From Castanea sativa (Eukaryota; Streptophyta; Magnoliopsida; Fagales; Fagaceae): a stretch of DNA of 64,000 nt. The stretch lies in assembly GCF_040712315.1 (NCBI RefSeq), contig NC_134013.1, positions 58,734,501 through 58,798,500 on the forward strand, written 5' to 3'. The notes beneath the pieces were generated by a model. It saw only the letters and a list, made by a program, of their open reading frames with translations. It was not told the DNA's origin and did no database searches. How positions within the stretch are numbered: the stretch's first letter is position 1; every line of letters begins with the position of its first letter. The translations under genes and the position numbers were made by a program. Below are positions 34,939 to 47,239 of this stretch, piece after piece.

Positions 34939-35744
34939 TAATCAGAACGGAAGAAAAGGAGAAATGAAATAAAGACGCGCCACGGTAGTTGAGGAAATTA
35001 ATAAAAAAAGTGAAAAAATTATTATTTAATTAATAGAGGGTGTAGGATAGATGAACTGATGTGGGTAATTTGTAAAAGTGAATGTGTAAAATTTTAAAAG
35101 GAGTTTTTTGTGTAAAATAGAGGAAATTTTTACATAGACTGATGTGTTTGCTCTTATACACCCACTGATGTGGGCTGTTTTTGAACAAAAATGTGTAAAT
35201 TTGAGCACTTTTTGTATTATACACACTTATACACCAACTGATGCAATTGCTCTTATAAAATGTCACATCTTTAAAATTTTAAATGACACGACATTCAATA
35301 TATTTTTAAATTAGTAATATTTATTATTTAATCTAAGTCCTAACATATATCCATTTAATATGAAAATAATTATTTTATAATAAAATACATATATTATTTC
35401 GTCAAAAATTTTATAATTCAATTGACACTTTCTGAATTTTCTAACAAAGAGGTTTATGGTTCAAAATTCCCCTATTCAAACAATGGAATTATCACCCAAA
35501 AAACACACACATATTATTTCGTCTTTAAATTTCACGTATAATTTTTTTTAATAACTCATTTAACGCATAGATATGTCAACATATTTGCCAAACAATATTA
35601 ATAAAACAACTACAATTGGGTTCATTATTTTTTAGGCCACCAAATGGGCTAGTTTGAATCTTTGTATAATATGTTGGGCCTTTTCTGTCTTTTGAGTTTT
35701 GATAATCTTTCTCTTTTAATTTCTTTTGGACCTTGACCGTTTCT

Positions 35745-36993
35745 TGCTCATCCAACTAATTACTAGTTACCACACCACTTTCACACATACGGGAAAATAA
35801 ATGTACTGTTCTATTTTTCTGCTACAGCCAGAATGAAAGATGACTTTTTTTTTTTAAATTTTAGAAATGCTATATTGACCACTTTTTCACAACACTTAAG
35901 TCTTTCACAATAAATTCTAAGTAACAGATTGTTAGTGGCTGTTGTTGTTAGGTGAAAAAGTAATTACAATTATGAATTCAAATTATAATCAGTTATATAT
36001 ACTTAAGATTTGTTGTGAAAGTATTGTGAATGTAGAAATTTTTTTTTAATAGATTTACTTGAAGGATTAGGGACTCTGTATTCATAATACTAGGCAAGAT
36101 TCAGTATCCCCTTGTTGAATTAGTCAAGATTCAGTATCCCCTTTTTGAATTAGGCAAGATTTAACCCCAAAAGAAAGAGGATATGCCTTTTTTTTCCTCT
36201 TCTTGCCATGGTCTTGGAGTCTAGGCATCATTTGGGCCTTGGTAATAGTAGAACTTCTACAAATCCTGGTTTGATAGGGTTGTTGGTGCATTCAGTTATA
36301 CAACTGCATTGGAAATACATGCTTTCATTCCCCTATTAGGCACTTGTTTATGCATTCAGTATATATTACACGCAATAATATATATACTTAAAATTTGTTG
36401 TGAAAGTATTGTAAATGTAGAACTTTTTTTTTTAATAGATTTACTTGAAGTATTAGGGATTCAGTATTCATAATACTAGGCAAGATTCAGTATCCCCTTG
36501 TTGAATTAGGTAAGATTCAGTATCCCTTTTTCGAATTAGGCAAGATTTAACCCCAAAAGAAAGAGGATATGCCTTTTTTCCCCTTCTTGCCATCGTCTTG
36601 TAGTCTAGGCATCATTTGGGCCATTGGTAATAGCAAAACTTCCACAGATCCTGGTTTGATAGGATTGTTGGTGCATTCAGTTATACAACTACATTGGAAA
36701 TACATGCTTTCATTCCCCTATTAGGCACTCGCACACGCCGTGATTGTGACTCGTGAAAGTGTCACATCATATAGAAAAGGATTCCCTCTTTTTTTTTTTT
36801 TCATTTTTTTTTTTAAGTTTCTGGCCACATATAAGACATGACATTTAAAATCCAACATTTTTATGTAAATCACACAAAATCAAATAAAACTAACGTATTT
36901 TCACATTCGGTTAAAAAATTTATAAAAAAAATTTGGAGAATTTAAATGAAAAGTAGTAGTGGGAGGTTCATACTTGGGTTGAGTTGGGCAACA
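35745..36993 (+). repeat. Duplicated block B (first copy) with an internal 386 bp duplication
   Basis: Colinear with 61147-63546: CCAACTAATTACTAGTTAC, GGGAAAATAA.TG.ACTGTTC, CAGAATGAAAGATGACTTTT, and the GGCAAGATTCAGTATCCC section are shared. In this copy the GGCAAGATTCAG section is itself tandemly duplicated (AGATTTACTT at 36051 and 36437). CACAAAATCAAATAAAAC near 36890 is uninterrupted here but split by a MULE-like insertion in the second copy. Confidence 0.85.
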
Positions 36994-37125
36994 CCATCAA
37001 CATCACTAGGTATACTTTTTTTCTTCCTTTATTTCGGCATGCTCAGGGTCTATGACTACCAGAGTACTTTATAACAGTGGGTGGGGGGATGAGTTGGGCA
37101 CCAAGAGTGGTGGAGAGTGGTGAAC
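36994..37125. other. Noncoding
   Basis: Nothing recognised. Confidence 0.4.
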
Positions 37126-37620
37126 CAAGGTTTATAGACCCGAACCGGACCAGGAGGTCGGACCATGAAAACTGAGAACCGGATGGAAATTCGGTTTTTT
37201 AAGCATAGAGAACCGGGCATATGTGGCAATTCCATGAACCCCTTAGCAATTTAAAAAAAAATAAAATAAAAAACAACTTAACACAATTTTATTCTACGTA
37301 ATTAAATTATCTGTCTCTTACAAGGAATAAAACAAAATTATAATTAAAATCTTTCAAAGATATTCAACTTTACTTCAAAAATTAATCATAAATTTTAATA
37401 TTTTCATGGTTATTATTTTATTTTATTAACTTTCTTATTTAATAATTAAATATATGCTTGAAAATCATTAAATTTCTCTCACATATATAGATATATTAGT
37501 CAATTTTGCTAGTTTTATAAATTTAATATCCATATTTAGGCTTTAATTAATTATTAAATTAATTATGACGTCATCACGGTTCGACTCCGGTTCGACCTCG
37601 GTTCGACTTCAAAAACCTTG
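37126..37620. mobile_element. MITE-like element with CGAACCG ends
   Basis: Left CAAGGTTTATAGACCCGAAC and right (inverted) CAAGGTTTTTGAAGTCGAAC are mirror images and both continue into CCGG-type repeats. 495 bp, noncoding AT-rich interior. The flanking duplication is at most AAC, so the superfamily is unclear. Confidence 0.5.
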
Positions 37621-38235
37621 AACATTTTCCTTTTATGGTTTAATGAACAGTCTAAGTTTAAAAACTTTGTGGTGAACCTAGCTAGTGTGGCTGGTGGATT
37701 GACGGTGGTACATTCATAAAAAAGATAGTGACGTAGTGGTAGTATTGAAATGACTCCATTTCATGCACCCCCACCATTTTAGTTAATTGACAATTTGACA
37801 TGCACGCTATTTTGCAATCTCAACAAGAGCCACTGAAAGAATTGTAGAATGCAAGGCTGGCTCATCCACGGACCATAGTCTATTTAAGCGTTAATTATTT
37901 AATGATTTAGGATAAATTTCTAACACTATCGGCAACTAAGAATATCTTTGGACAAAATGAGTCATTATAAAAGCACATACACTCTCTCTAAGCATCTCCT
38001 GGCAACCAAGTCCTATCAAACTACGCTTATCTCTACTATCCATAAAATTATTTTTGTGGAACACATTGAAAAATAAAAAAACTTTTTAATGCTTTATATA
38101 TGTAATAATTTGCAAAATTCTATTAGTGAATTCAGTGGCGTAGTTAGGGCTTTTGGGGGGAAAGTATTTTTTTAATAACTATAATGTCTACTAGAAAATA
38201 TGAATCGGATATAAAAAACATTGTTAGATGGAAAC
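37621..38235. other. Noncoding; target DNA of element 2
   Basis: It includes AGTGGCGTAGTTAGGGCTTT at 38135, resembling a hAT-type terminus, but no partner end was found. It ends with the target duplication GAAAC at 38231-38235. Confidence 0.4.
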
Positions 38236-38997
38236 TGTAAGTACACAATTTGTACCCGGACCAATCACCAGATGGACCCAGGCCCAAAGAGTCTTATACA
38301 ATAAAATTCGTAGAGTATGGGTTTGAAATCTAGGTTAGGAATATTAGAAAGTTGATAAACAGGCTAGAATGCCGTAATCTATGCAAATAATAGATGAATA
38401 TAACAAAAAATTCTCCTCGGATGTAAGCCAAAGACCACTTGTATTGTCTTTCTTTCTTTAAGCAAAAGATTACAATTGATCTTCCAGTTTTTCCTCCCGC
38501 CCCCTTCTTCATACCTCTCTTGTCCTCTTATATCCCTCTTCTTCTCTTCTTTTTCTCCCACGTGTAGCACAGATTTTCCCCTTAGATACTTGTCCCATCC
38601 ATCACCTTCTTGAAGTCTTCAAATAATAGCTGGGAGACTGAATATTATTGTTCAGAGGTCATTTCTCTATTAATGCGGCCAAGGAGGTAGATGCAAGGCC
38701 TTTAATGCGGTGGTAGCAGCTTTTTTCCTCAGATATTTTTCACACGTTCCTCCTTCTAATGAGTGCTTGGATCATGCCTTTACCCAACAGATCTTCCAGA
38801 ATTCTGTCTCTAAATCCTTTAGCACGTCCCATGGCCTTTATTGGGCCCGTTAGAGGAGATACTCCTCCTCGGACAATTCCTCTGCCCCTTGTAGTGCGAA
38901 CTGGCCTGTGGGCCTCGAAGACTCTGATTGAACATACTTATACCAACAAACCAGGCCCAAGACCCAAATGTGCATTTAAGCATTTTTACCCCCCACA
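38236..38997 (-). repeat. Element 2 left LTR
   Basis: TGTAAGTACACAATTTG to CCCCCCACA, 762 bp. Mostly transition differences from its partner. It ends against the purine-rich tract of the internal region. Confidence 0.9.
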
Positions 38998-39493
38998 ATA
39001 GCCCCTAAAAACTTCATTTTCCCCCTATCCGAGGAGAGAAATGGAGTTTTGAACCAACAGCGCACCCTCCACACAATTTGCATACCGCCACACGTGTAGG
39101 GGTCCTTTCGTTCCTTTAAAACCGCCCCTGACGCTTTGAAACCCGAAACACTCGCATTAATGACTGCAAGTTACGTCTTGTTCCCCACGTTCAACGGTGA
39201 GATACGCATCCAACGGCCCGAGTTCACTCTAAAAATTTGGGCGGGATAATTCTGATTCGAGGTCGCCTTTCGCACCCCAAAACGCCTAGGAAACCGAATC
39301 TCCATCCATCCTTTCAGAAATCAATCAAGTCTAAGAGTTACTCACTCTCTTTCCTCTCAAGAAGCTCGTGAGGAATCGCCTAACTATTTCCCGTAAGTTC
39401 TCAACTTCCTTTACTCATTTCTCCTCAGCATTTGTCCTCGGCCACCAACTAGACCCCTCCCCTTCTCTAAACTTTCATTCTCACTCCCACCAA

Positions 39494-42077
39494 ATGGGTA
39501 GATTGAAGTGTTTAGTAGATACCGATGCTGGTATGGAGGGTTTTGGGGCCACATACCATATTCCCCAAGACGTAGTCTTGAGATATTGCCCAGTAGAAGT
39601 CATAGGTAACGCTAGAAGAGAGGGAGAAGTTATCATCCCCATCACCGCATTTCTAGAAGGTGGGATGACCTTTTCCATGAGAATTGTAGTTAGCGAATAC
39701 CTACGTAACCATAGGTTATACCCAGATCAGTGCACACCAAATGTGTTTAGAGTCTTAGGTTGTGTTGACGCTCTAAATGAACAAATGGGCCTAAATCTCA
39801 CATGGCACGACGTTGTTTACATGTACGAGTGCCATAAACTTAAAAGCGTAGAATACTACCTTAAATCCATATCTAGCATTGTTAGGCTCATATTCTGTCT
39901 TCCCAAATTCAACAAAGGCATGAAAGACGACTATCTTATCACCTCGGAAAACTGGTCTGACGGTGCTCACTGCCCAGTCGAATGGGGAGACCCAGGTGTG
40001 ACTCCATAGGAGTTAGATTCCCTAACCTGTGACTTAGTCCCATTAACTTTTCCGTTTTTGGTTGCATTGCGTATTACTACACCTTTCTTTGATATTTATT
40101 GCTAATCTAACCATGCTTGTCTCCTCGGATGTTTTTCACAGATAAACAACATGTACAACCGCGTCTAAGTCTTTGCAGCGTCGCGGACCTCAATCGCGTT
40201 CTTCGATCCGAAGTGTTTGTTAGCGAAGACCTACAAGTGAGAGCAGCTCACTTGATATTAGGATACGATCCTTTATTAGACGATTTTCAAGAAATTGACA
40301 ACGCGATCACCGCAGGAGACCAATGACGCAAAATGATAGATATTTCACGACGAGGCTTCCTTTCTGACCACGAACTCCTGGACGACTCCTCTATCATCCT
40401 ATACTCTTGCCCTATCGCAGCAATTCCTCTCTCGGCACATTCCCAAACAACAGCCATTCGAGAAGAACCTGCGTCCTCGCAACAATCGTTGGACGAGGAA
40501 ATTGACCAGTTTTCCCTTGAAGAAGCTGAGAGACCTCGAGAGGATCAACTTGTCATCCTCTCGGACGAAGAGCACGTGCCTGCAGAAACTTCTGGCATAA
40601 AGGGGGTAATAATAGCACAACCCGACTCTAGCTCCAAGGAAGACGACATGTCTACTCTTAGGAAGCTGATGTCTAAGAAGGGCACGAAAGCCACGGTTGA
40701 GTCACAGATCCCTCCCCTTCTGCCACCACCCCCTCCTCCCTCTGATCCTAAGATTCCCATTCCGGAGCCTAAGAAGAAGAGGAAAAACGAGGCCGAGGAG
40801 GCAGATATGGAGAGACAGAAGAAACTAAAGCAGCAACAACAACAACAACAAAAAGTAGGCAAAGGTAAGGGATGTGCCTTTTCTATAGAGAGTGGGGAGA
40901 ACCGTGACCTGGCCGAGGTACGCCGTACACAGGCCAACTGGTCTCTCGAACTGAAGCTAGATGAGGCTCCAATCTCCTGCCAATCCAGCATCAGGGTGTT
41001 CTAGCAAGGACATGCTCATCACCTGGCTGAGGCTTTGGAACGGCCTCTTCTCCTACCAAAGGACATGGATGCCCTAGAAAAGATGACTCAACCACATCTT
41101 TTTCTCTCTATCAAAAGGGAATTGGCTTTGGTGAGTGTCTCGTATTTACCCCCACCTTATTGCTTTTATTACGTTTTAGCGAAAAATTGTTCATACGTAC
41201 CTGGGATTTGTTTGAACAATAATGCATTTGTTTTAATACTTTAACGCAGGCCATATAAGAAGTCTTTGCTGCAGAAAAGTGGGTGGAAGACTCTCGGAAG
41301 AAGGTTGCAGCTGAACTTGAGGTCAGACAGGAGACCGAGAAGGCCTTAGGCTAAGCCCTTGCAGAGAACGAGAACCTAACCAAGCAGCTGACAGAGGAGA
41401 AGAGGGAGAGAGATGGTGCCGAGGCCAGCCTCAAAACGATGAAAACTTAGGTGGAGGGGCAACGCAAACTTCTGCGTCAAAAGGACGAGGACTTGTCCAA
41501 AGCCCAACAAGAAAACTCTGACCTGAAGAAGGAGCTTGCTCGAATGAGGGAAGAGGCTCGTATCCTTAAGGAAAGCATGGAGGCTGCCAAGAAGGCTATT
41601 TACAAAGAAGGGGTTGAGGCGACAGAAAATCAATTGATAGAGGAGTTCGCCGAGCTATGCAGGGAGTACTGCCAACAAGTGTGGGCAGAAGCTCTGAATG
41701 TGGCAGGGATTCCCAAAACTTCCGAGTTGAGGAAGCCTGAGAACATTTGGCTTCCTCAGGACATCCAAGTGCTCGAAGAGCTTCCTCCTGTCGCACCTAC
41801 CCACGAGACAGCGCCATCAACGCATCCATCCATGATCCCAGAGCCCATTCCAACTCCTAAAGAACCTCCTGGTTCTGACAAAGAGAAGGAACAAGGCGAC
41901 GAAGCCGAGAAGCCTTCGAGCAAGAATGTCGAGCCCAATGTTCTACCACCAGTGGCAAAAGACAAAGGGAAACAAGTCCAAGCCTCGTTCGAAGTGGAGC
42001 TAAAACAAACAGAGGAGGATAGCAAAGCAAAAGGGGTTTCCAACACATCCAAACAGGACCCCCCCACTAAGGTTTAA
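39494..42077 (+). pseudogene. Antisense extra gene of element 2 (three exons, several stops)
   Basis: Exon 1 39494-39995 (MGRLKCLVDTDAGMEGF, LNEQMGLNLTWHDVVY, KGMKDDYLI; an in-frame Met also lies at 39368). Intron 1 39996-40141 (CAG|GTGTGA, CACAG|A), exon 2 40142-41130, intron 2 41131-41249 (TTG|GTGAGT, GCAG|G), exon 3 41250-42077. Exon 2 is acidic, then Pro-rich with EPKKKRKNE and a poly-Gln run. Exon 3 is a heptad-like charged segment (EGQRKLLRQKDEDLSKAQ). Stops at 40324 (TGA where element 1 has CGA), near 41002 (TAG where element 1 has CAA), and in exon 3 at EKALG*, KTMKT* and AI* make it dead. Its intron positions match element 1 exactly. Confidence 0.75.
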
Positions 42078-42529
42078 GACCTAGGCCAGTTAGGACTCCC
42101 TCCCCTTTTCTCATGTAATAATTTTTGTATTAGGGCTTTTATTTCCAGTGTATATCTTGACAAAATTAATGAGAAATTGGAAAGGTTTGATCTTTAACTG
42201 ACTTCCAACATTCAGTACAAAAATACTAATTCGCTTCTCCTTAGTGTTAAATTACATGAGTGGAAAAATTAACTCCATCCCCTAATACATAGTAAAGTCT
42301 TTACAATATTTAGATTAGTAGTAACTTCAAATAAAAGTACATACACTTAATATATATATGTAAATTATGCCTCAAAACCATAATACATGCAATACCGCAA
42401 TACACAATCTAAAACTGAACTTAGCATTTAGTTCGGGGCATAAAGCAATTCACCAAACTTACTGTGGTTCATCAACACATCAACACTCATGAGGCATGGT
42501 TTCTACTAATTTTTCCGAAGTAGAGGGTT

Positions 42530-42960
42530 CGAGGATCTAACGTAACTAAGGTTCTGTTTAACAGTCAACAAGATATCAATTTCCACGAGGTATGTGGTCC
42601 GAGGACCATACATTACCAAGCTTCTGTTTGATATTTATAAATAGCGAATTGAAATGTTAATTTCCCCAAAGTAGAAGGTTCGAGAACTCGACGTAACTAA
42701 GGTTCCGTTTAACACTCAATAAGATATCAATTTCCATGAGGTATGTGGTCCGAGGACCATGCATAACCAAGTTTCTGTTTGATATTTAACAATAACGAAT
42801 TGAAATGTTAATTTCCCCAAAGTAGAAGGTCCGAGGACCCGACATAACTAAGGTTCTGTTTAACACTCAACAAGATATCAATTTCCACGAGGTATGTGGT
42901 CTGAGGACCATGCATGATTAAGTTTCTGTTTGATATTCGTAATAAGTAAATCGAACTGTT
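42530..42960. repeat. About 150 bp tandem array inside element 2
   Basis: Units carrying TAAGGTTCTGTTTAACA (or CCGTTTAACA) near 42547, 42698 and 42849, a period of 151 bp, with GTATGTGGTCCGAGGACCAT and TTTCCCCAAAGTAGAAGGT. Homologous in position, period and sequence to the array in element 1. Confidence 0.9.
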
Positions 42961-43003
42961 ACATAATGATAATTTGAACAACAAACGACAAAAGTGCTTT
43001 TCA

Positions 43004-44827
43004 TTAATAATAATACATTCGTAGGTTATTTACATTCCAAGGGCGTTGTACAATTTTTTCATCTAGATCAGCTAAGCAATATGACCCTATCCCCGCTACA
43101 GAAATGATTCGGTATGGTCCTTCCCAAGTTGGTGCTAGCTTTCCCCACACTGGATTTTTGGAAGTACCCATGACTTTCCTCAACACCAAATCCCCAGGCG
43201 CTTAGTGGCCTTAGCTTCACATGAGCATCATATCCTCGTTTGAGTTTCTGCTGATAATAAGTCATTTGGACCATGGCGGCCTCTCGCCGTTCCTCAACCA
43301 GATCCAGGCTTTTCTCTAGGAGGCCATCGTTATTTCCCGGGCTGAAAGAACTTGTCCTTAGTATGGGAAACCCAGATTCCAAAGGTATCACCGCCTTGGC
43401 CTCGTAAATCATGGAGAAGGGTGTTTCTCCAGTGGATCTTCGTGGCGTGGTCCGATATGTCCACAAAACGTGTGGCAATTCCTCTACCCATTTACCCTTT
43501 GCGTCATCCAGGCTCTTCTTAAGTCCACTGACTATAATTTTGTTAACGGCCTCAGCTTGACCATTTCCCTGAGGATAAGCTAGAGTGGAGTATCTATTTG
43601 TGATGCCTAAATCACTACAATATTTCCTGAAAGCTTTACTATCAAATTGCACGCCATTATCTAAAATAAGTGTGCGAGGTACCCCAAATCTAGTGATAAT
43701 GTTCTTCCAGATAAATTTCTTGGTGTCCACATCCCTAATATTTGACAAAGGCTCAGCTTTAACCCACTTGGTGAAGTAATCAGTTTCCACGAGTAGCCAC
43801 CTTTTGTTTCCCACAGCCTTCGAAAAAGGCCCAACTATATCCAGTCCCCATTGAGTGAATGACCAAGGACTAGACAAAGGATTAAGGACACTACCAGGCT
43901 GATGAATATTGGGAGCAAACCTTTGGCATTGGTCACATTTTCTTGCGTAGTCCTGAGCTTTTCTTTGCATATTGGGCCACCAATATCCCTGAGTCAGAGC
44001 TCTATGGGCTAAGGATCTCCCCCTAGTATGGCTTCCACAAATTCCCTCGTGCAATTCTTTCAAAAGTGCCTCCGTCGTTTTAGGATGTACACATAGCAGG
44101 TATGGTCCGGAAAAGGAGTGTTTATACAGCTTTTGATCCTCAGACAACCAGAATCGAGGCGCCTTTCGACGAATTTTATCTGCCTTAGACTTCTCCTCGG
44201 GCAGAACGTCGCTCTTTAGAAAAGAAATTACGGAGTCCATCCAGCTAGGTCCGGGCCTTATCAGATGGATATGGATGGCACTTGTGGTGGTTAAAGTCGA
44301 TTTCAACAAATCTTCGACGAGGATAATCCTAGGCAAACACTGATCCGAGGACGTCGCCAAAGTGGCCAATGAGTCCGCATGCGTGTTTCCACTTCTAGAA
44401 ACATGCGAAAGGATGAAAGAATCAAACTTGGATTGTAAACATTTGACTTGGGACAGGTACTCTTGCATTTTTGGATCCCTAGCCTCCATGGTCCCCGTCA
44501 CTTGGCCCACAACTAATTGAGAATCCGAGGACATATGAATTGCCTTTCCCCCATTCTCCGGACCATATCCATACCGACTAAGACAGCTTCGTACTCAGCC
44601 TCATTATTAGTGGCCGGGAACCCTAATCTCAATGATTTCTCAAAGGTAATTCCCTCAGGGGATACCAAAACAAGTCTAACGCCTGATCCCCTCTGGTTTG
44701 CTGCCCCATCAACATACGCTTTCCAAAATGGAGGCCCTTTGCATGTGATCATGCCAACTGATTTTTCATCCATGTGCGACTCTTTTGCAGTTTCTCCTAA
44801 CGATGGTTTGGCGAACTCCGCCACCAA
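43004..44827 (-). pseudogene. Element 2 second RNase H and integrase
   Basis: The N-terminal RNase H frame (44827-44513) has AYVDGAANQRGSG and NNEAEYEAVLVGM, then shifts by one base near 44530 into the SDSQLVVGQVTG frame. Integrase keeps the zinc site (LHEGICGSHTRG, CDQCQRF), the Asp in WGLDIVGPF, the second Asp in LILDNGVQFDS (element 1 has SDN) and the Glu in GNGQAEAVNK. A second shift near 43195 separates the C-terminal VMGTSKNPVWGK...LADLDEKIV segment, readable to 43004. No chromodomain is seen, as expected for Tat. Confidence 0.85.
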
Positions 44828-44839
44828 ATCAGCGAGAAC

Positions 44840-46288
44840 TTAGCCCTTCACCGAGGCGCGCGGCATATACTTGATATCGAAAACTCCAAGAATAGTTCCC
44901 CACTTGGCTACCCTCCTAGAGTAGTCAGCACTTCGCAATACTGACTTGAGAGGCAGTTGAGTCAAAACCACGATGGTGTGGGATTGGAAGTAGTGAGGAA
45001 GTTTTCGTGTAGCATGGACTATGGCCATAATTGCCTTCTCCAAAAGCAAATAACGCACCTCAGCTTCATTCAAAGATTTGCTAACATAATAAATCTGTCT
45101 TTGTACTCCACCGTCGTCCCTTATCAAGATCAAGCTGACTGCATGGATAGCTATTGCTAGGTATGCAAACAGGATTTCATCGACCTCCGACTGAGACATG
45201 ATGGGTGGCCGGGAAAGATATTCCTTAAGTTGCTGAAAAGCTAAAGTACACTCCTTGGACCATTGGAATCCTTTCCACTTATTTAACAATTGAAAAAAAG
45301 GTCTACACCTATCAGCGGATTGAGAGATAAATCTGTTGAGAGCAGCAGTCATCCCGGTCAATTTCTGAACTTCCTTCGGATTTCGAGGTGGTTGCAAGCC
45401 CTGAATGACTCTAACATATGCCAGATTTACCTCTATTCCTTTATGAGTCACCATGTAGCCTAGGAACTTTCCAGAGCCCACCCCAAAAGAACACTTTGAG
45501 GCGTTAAGGCGCAGCTTGTACTTCCTAAGTGTTTGAAAGGTGTCGTCCAAATCTTTCACATGCATAGGTACTGTCTTACTCTTCACTACCATATCATCCA
45601 CATATACCTCAATGGTCTTCTCAAGCTGCGATTTGAACATCCTGGTCATCATTCTTTGGTAAGTAGCCCTTGCATTTTTCAAACCAAATGGTATCACTTT
45701 ATAGTGATAATTCCTCGTAGGAGTAATGAAGGCAGTCTTCTCCTGATCACCCAACGCCAAAGGTATATGGTGATAACCTTGGAAGGCATCTAAAAAACTC
45801 ATCCGAGGATGTCCAACCGTAGCATCCACTAGCTGATCGATGCGAGGCATCGGGAACGAGTCTTTTAGGCAGGCTTTGTTCAAGTCTGTGAAGTCCACAC
45901 ATACTCTCCACTTTCTGCTCTTCTTTTTTACTACGACAGTGTGCGCCAACCATTCTGGGTAGAAAACTTCTTTAATAGCCCCAGCCCTTTTGAGCTTAAG
46001 CACCTCTTCCTTGACAGCTTTGGCATGTTCTTTCGAAGAATGCTGAAGTGGTTTCCTCTTGGGAATAACGGCAGGGTTGACGTTTAAATGATGGAAAATG
46101 AAACTTGGGTCAACCCCCGGAGCCTCATAGGGATCCCATGCAAAAACATCGATATTGTTTTTCAAAGACATCACCAATTCCATCTTCTCTTGGTGTGGTA
46201 GCCGTATCCCAACTTGAAAGAACCTTTCGGGGTCATCATTTATGAGAAATCTTTCAAACTTTTCACACGTGGCCTCCTCTGCTGTCAC
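44840..46288 (-). pseudogene. Element 2 reverse transcriptase and first RNase H
   Basis: One uninterrupted frame of 482 residues: RVCVDFTDLNKACLKDSFP, MSFLDAFQGYHHI, IPFGLKNARATYQ, catalytic IEVYVDDMVVKS, thumb (NPKEVQKLTGMTAALN), then a degenerate first RNase H (WSKECTLAFQQLKEYLS, YYVSKSLNEAEVRYLLLEK). It ends at YMPRASVKG before the second RNase H. The RT core residues are present, but substitutions in GLKNA(G/R)A and CLKDS suggest relaxed constraint. It is part of a broken polyprotein. Confidence 0.85.
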
Positions 46289-46318
46289 CGCACCGGGCGC
46301 ATCCAGAGTTGTTAATTA

Positions 46319-47230
46319 CTATAAGTCTTCCATAGCCAAGGCTGAGGATTCTGATTCGGCTTGATGCAGCACTGCGGCCGATATGCATTGCCTTGCTACT
46401 GATTGACTACCAAGAATTTCTTCAATCAATCCACCCGAGGGAAATTTCACTTTAACATGTAAAGTCGAGGAGACAGCATCCAAAGCATGAAGCCAAGGCC
46501 TGACGACGATGGCCGTGTATGGAGAATATGCGTCAACCACAATGAAATCTACATCGACCGTTTCCGGGCCTGACTGTACGGGCAAATGAATTTGTCCCTT
46601 TAGTATGATAGCCTTCCCTTCAAAGCTTATCAACGGCGAATCATAGGGAGTGAGATCCTCCAGCTCTAACTTAAGCCCCTTAAATAAGTCAGAGTACATA
46701 ATATCCGCACCGCTACCCTGATCGACCATCACCCTCTTAACGTCATAATTCCCTATCCTCAATGTGACCACCAGGGCATCGTCATGTGGTTGAATAGTCT
46801 CAACCTTATCCTCATCAGAGAATCCCAAAATAGGTGTACTCCCTTTGATCCTCTTCGGCCTCGAGCCAGACTCCTTGGCCTGGGAATGTGACACTGCCAT
46901 CACCCTTGTAGGACAGGAACCGGTCCTACTAGGTGCAGCGAAAATGACATTAATCGTTCCCAAGGGTGGCCGAGATGAGTTGTTCTGATGATTATTTGAA
47001 CCCGAATGATTTCCTTGTCCGTTGGGTTGATACAAGTGCTGCTTCAATTTTCCCTCACTAATAAGCTGCTCTAAATGGTTCCAAAGGGTCCGACAATTCT
47101 CGGTAGTATGACCCATATCCTGATGATACTGGCAAAAGAGGTTCTGATTCCGTATCGTAAGGTCCTCTACCATCTCACTAGGCCACTTGAAGTAGGGTTC
47201 CTTGCGGACTTTCTCCAGCAATTGGTGCAC
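46319..47230 (-). pseudogene. Element 2 Gag tail and aspartic protease
   Basis: 303 residues. The N-terminus holds a zinc-knuckle-like cluster CQYHQDMGHTTENC (Cys, His, His, Cys) for RNA packaging. The protease follows with RVMVDQGSGADIMYSDLF and VDFIVVDAYSPYTAIVVRPW. It ends at a stop (AMEDL) 30 bp before the RT frame. This copy is cleaner than the equivalent in element 1 and served as the reference for it. Confidence 0.8.
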
Positions 47231-47239
47231 TGGTTCTCG

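Larger units (their letters stand above)
32994..35153. mobile_element. PIF/Harbinger-type element, outer pair of ends
   Basis: The left end GAGCATCCACACCAGTCC follows TTA (32991-32993). The best matching opposite end, read inverted, is GAGCAAACACATCAGTCTAT, ending at 35153 before TTA. Their subterminal sequence also matches (TTTTACAC, CACTTTTACAAA.TACCCACA, ATCAGTTTATCTA). TTA duplications and GAGCATCCACATCAG-like ends suggest non-autonomous PIF/Harbinger elements. This interval overlaps the next one instead of enclosing it, so the history is unclear. Confidence 0.45.
34111..35252. mobile_element. PIF/Harbinger-type element with a GC-rich core
   Basis: Left GAGCATCCACATCAGT after TTA (34108-34110); right, read inverted, GAGCAATTGCATCAGT before TTA (35253-35255). 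The next subterminal words also pair (ATAATACAAA, TTTACACATTTT). It contains an inverted CTACAGTA...TACTGTAG hairpin (34230-34264), a GC-rich minisatellite and a (GA)n run, and no transposase. 1.14 kb, non-autonomous. Confidence 0.6.

Noticed and set aside
38759..39001. 80-codon plus-strand frame across an LTR end
   Set aside because: Lies within and across the LTR of element 2; similar frames appear in the other LTRs because the LTR is conserved, not because it codes.
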